Positions 63,354 to 64,000 of a DNA stretch of 64,000 nucleotides are shown here, in pieces; position 1 is the first letter of the stretch; each line of letters begins with the position of its first letter. Made by a program: the position numbers and the translations under genes. Origin of the DNA: JACKCP01 sp034007295. GTDB taxonomy: Bacteria; Desulfobacterota; Desulfobacteria; Desulfobacterales; JACKCP01. Under the pieces are notes generated by a model. That model searched no databases. It worked only from the letters and a program-made list of their open reading frames with translations, and had not been told where the DNA came from. The stretch lies in contig JAVERC010000003.1 in the NCBI GenBank assembly GCA_034007295.1, forward strand, positions 1 through 64,000, written 5' to 3'.

Positions 63354-64000
63354 GTGGGTAAAATTTATAAGGCACTTGAAAAAAAAGAAGCAAACTTTGT
63401 ATCTCCATCAAGTTCTGAGCAGAACTTAAAAAAAGATTTTGATTTAGATCTAAGTTTTGATGATAATTTTCAAGAATTTGAAGAAATAAATTCAAGTACA
63501 CACGAAGGGAATTTATTTTCAAAAAGAGAAAATGTATGCTCAACTTTAATTACTGTAAGCAAACCGCATTCTGTAGAAGCTGAGCAGTTCAGACTTTTAA
63601 AAAATTCAATTTTATTCCCTGATTCTGGAAGCCCTCCTAAAACAATAATGGTAACAAGCACAGATAAAGGAGAAGGCAAATCTTTTGTTGCATCAAATTT
63701 GGCTGTGAGCATAGCAGTCAGTATAGATGACTATGTTTTGCTGCTTGATTCAGATCTAAGGGATCCTTCTATTCACGAAATATTTGGAATTGAAACTCCA
63801 AAAGGACTTTCTTCCTATTTAACTGGTGAATGCGATTTAAAGTCAGTTCTTGTTAAAACTTTTTTAAAAAAGCTTACTCTTGTTCCAGCAGGTCCTTCAC
63901 CATTGAACCCATCAGAACTTATTTCTTCCGAACAGATGAAAAAACTGGTTCATGAACTTAAATTAAGATATGATGACAGATATATTATAATAGATGCACC
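63354..64000 (+). CDS. CpsD/CapB-like tyrosine-kinase/ParA-type ATPase, 3' end beyond window
   Basis: 215 complete codons visible from a GTG at 63354 (ACGGAG 6-9 bases upstream); the frame runs off the end. A variable N-tail of about 60 residues is followed by VSKPHSVEAEQFRLLKNSIL, the BY-kinase/exopolysaccharide lead-in. The P-loop is TSTDKGEGKSFVASNLAVSI, with the second motif VLLLDSDLRDPSIHEIFG and LVPAGPSPLNPSELI. These are bacterial tyrosine autokinase features, working with Wzz proteins to control polymer export. The C-terminal Tyr cluster, needed to separate a kinase from a plain regulator, lies outside. Confidence 0.9.
   Translation, partial: MGKIYKALEKKEANFVSPSSSEQNLKKDFDLDLSFDDNFQEFEEINSSTHEGNLFSKRENVCSTLITVSKPHSVEAEQFRLLKNSILFPDSGSPPKTIMVTSTDKGEGKSFVASNLAVSIAVSIDDYVLLLDSDLRDPSIHEIFGIETPKGLSSYLTGECDLKSVLVKTFLKKLTLVPAGPSPLNPSELISSEQMKKLVHELKLRYDDRYIIIDA

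Noticed and set aside
1..64000. tRNA, rRNA and riboswitch genes
   Set aside because: Reading the intergenic gaps on both strands I found no cloverleaf, rRNA fragment or known riboswitch motif. A covariance-model scan (tRNAscan, Rfam) would be decisive.

Overview
The window is a continuous stretch of AT-rich bacterial chromosome, cut through a gene at both ends. I see no rRNA, tRNA, CRISPR array, complete insertion sequence or phage gene. The gene content points to an anaerobic member of the Desulfobacterota (old Deltaproteobacteria). The hints are acyl-CoA dehydrogenases next to etfBA, MoaB-type molybdopterin metabolism, a TIGR03960/TIGR03936 B12-binding radical SAM fusion followed by RNase G, YkgJ-type CxxC proteins, a TIGR04211-like SH3 protein, a sodium-pump decarboxylase beta subunit and many PilZ/HDOD/MCP signalling proteins. 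This is inference from gene families; no species is claimed.

Layout. 1-2.7 kb: acyl-CoA dehydrogenase (5' end missing), etfB and etfA, i.e. beta-oxidation electron transfer. 2.7-9.3 kb: mltA, a degenerate MobA-like protein, pyrR-moaB-hypothetical, galU, ilvE and a CxxC protein. 9.3-15.4 kb: AGCS amino acid:sodium symporter, a DUF3352-like exported protein, dnaJ-queD, ubiE. 15.4-20.7 kb: SH3 protein-nadB, DUF1178-polysaccharide deacetylase, asnS. 20.7-27.9 kb: CheY-like regulator, a crotonase-like protein, PilZ, a receiver-HDOD protein, radical SAM protein, pentapeptide membrane protein, yhbY, lytic transglycosylase. 28-31.2 kb: a large EndoQ-UvrD fusion helicase.

31.4-38.3 kb: RdgC split in two in-frame genes, dnaN, gyrB and a chemoreceptor. 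38.5-45 kb: plsC with a ribbon-helix-helix regulator, prmA, radical SAM fusion, rng. 45.2-50.2 kb: the classic rpmH-rnpA-yidD-yidC-jag-mnmE cluster. Two perfect 16-bp parS sites lie in and just after mnmE, so this region is probably close to the replication origin, although dnaA, mnmG, rsmG and parAB are not in the window. 50-58.3 kb: PilZ, CxxC protein, rubredoxin-DUF2231 fusion, a cNMP/OadG-like/OadB operon, enoyl-CoA hydratase, MarR regulator and a second acyl-CoA dehydrogenase. 58.8-64 kb: start of a polysaccharide locus (UDP-sugar dehydrogenase, wecB, Wzz-like chain-length protein, CpsD-like kinase cut by the window end).

Two dispersed families of intergenic palindromic repeats run through the window: family A (about 140 bp, seven recognisable copies plus weaker traces) and family B (about 140 bp, three copies). 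They explain most of the longer gaps between genes. The most interesting protein-level items are the EndoQ-UvrD fusion, the split RdgC beside dnaN, the carboxylase-less OadB operon with a cNMP sensor, and the MobA-like protein that has lost its nucleotide-binding signature.
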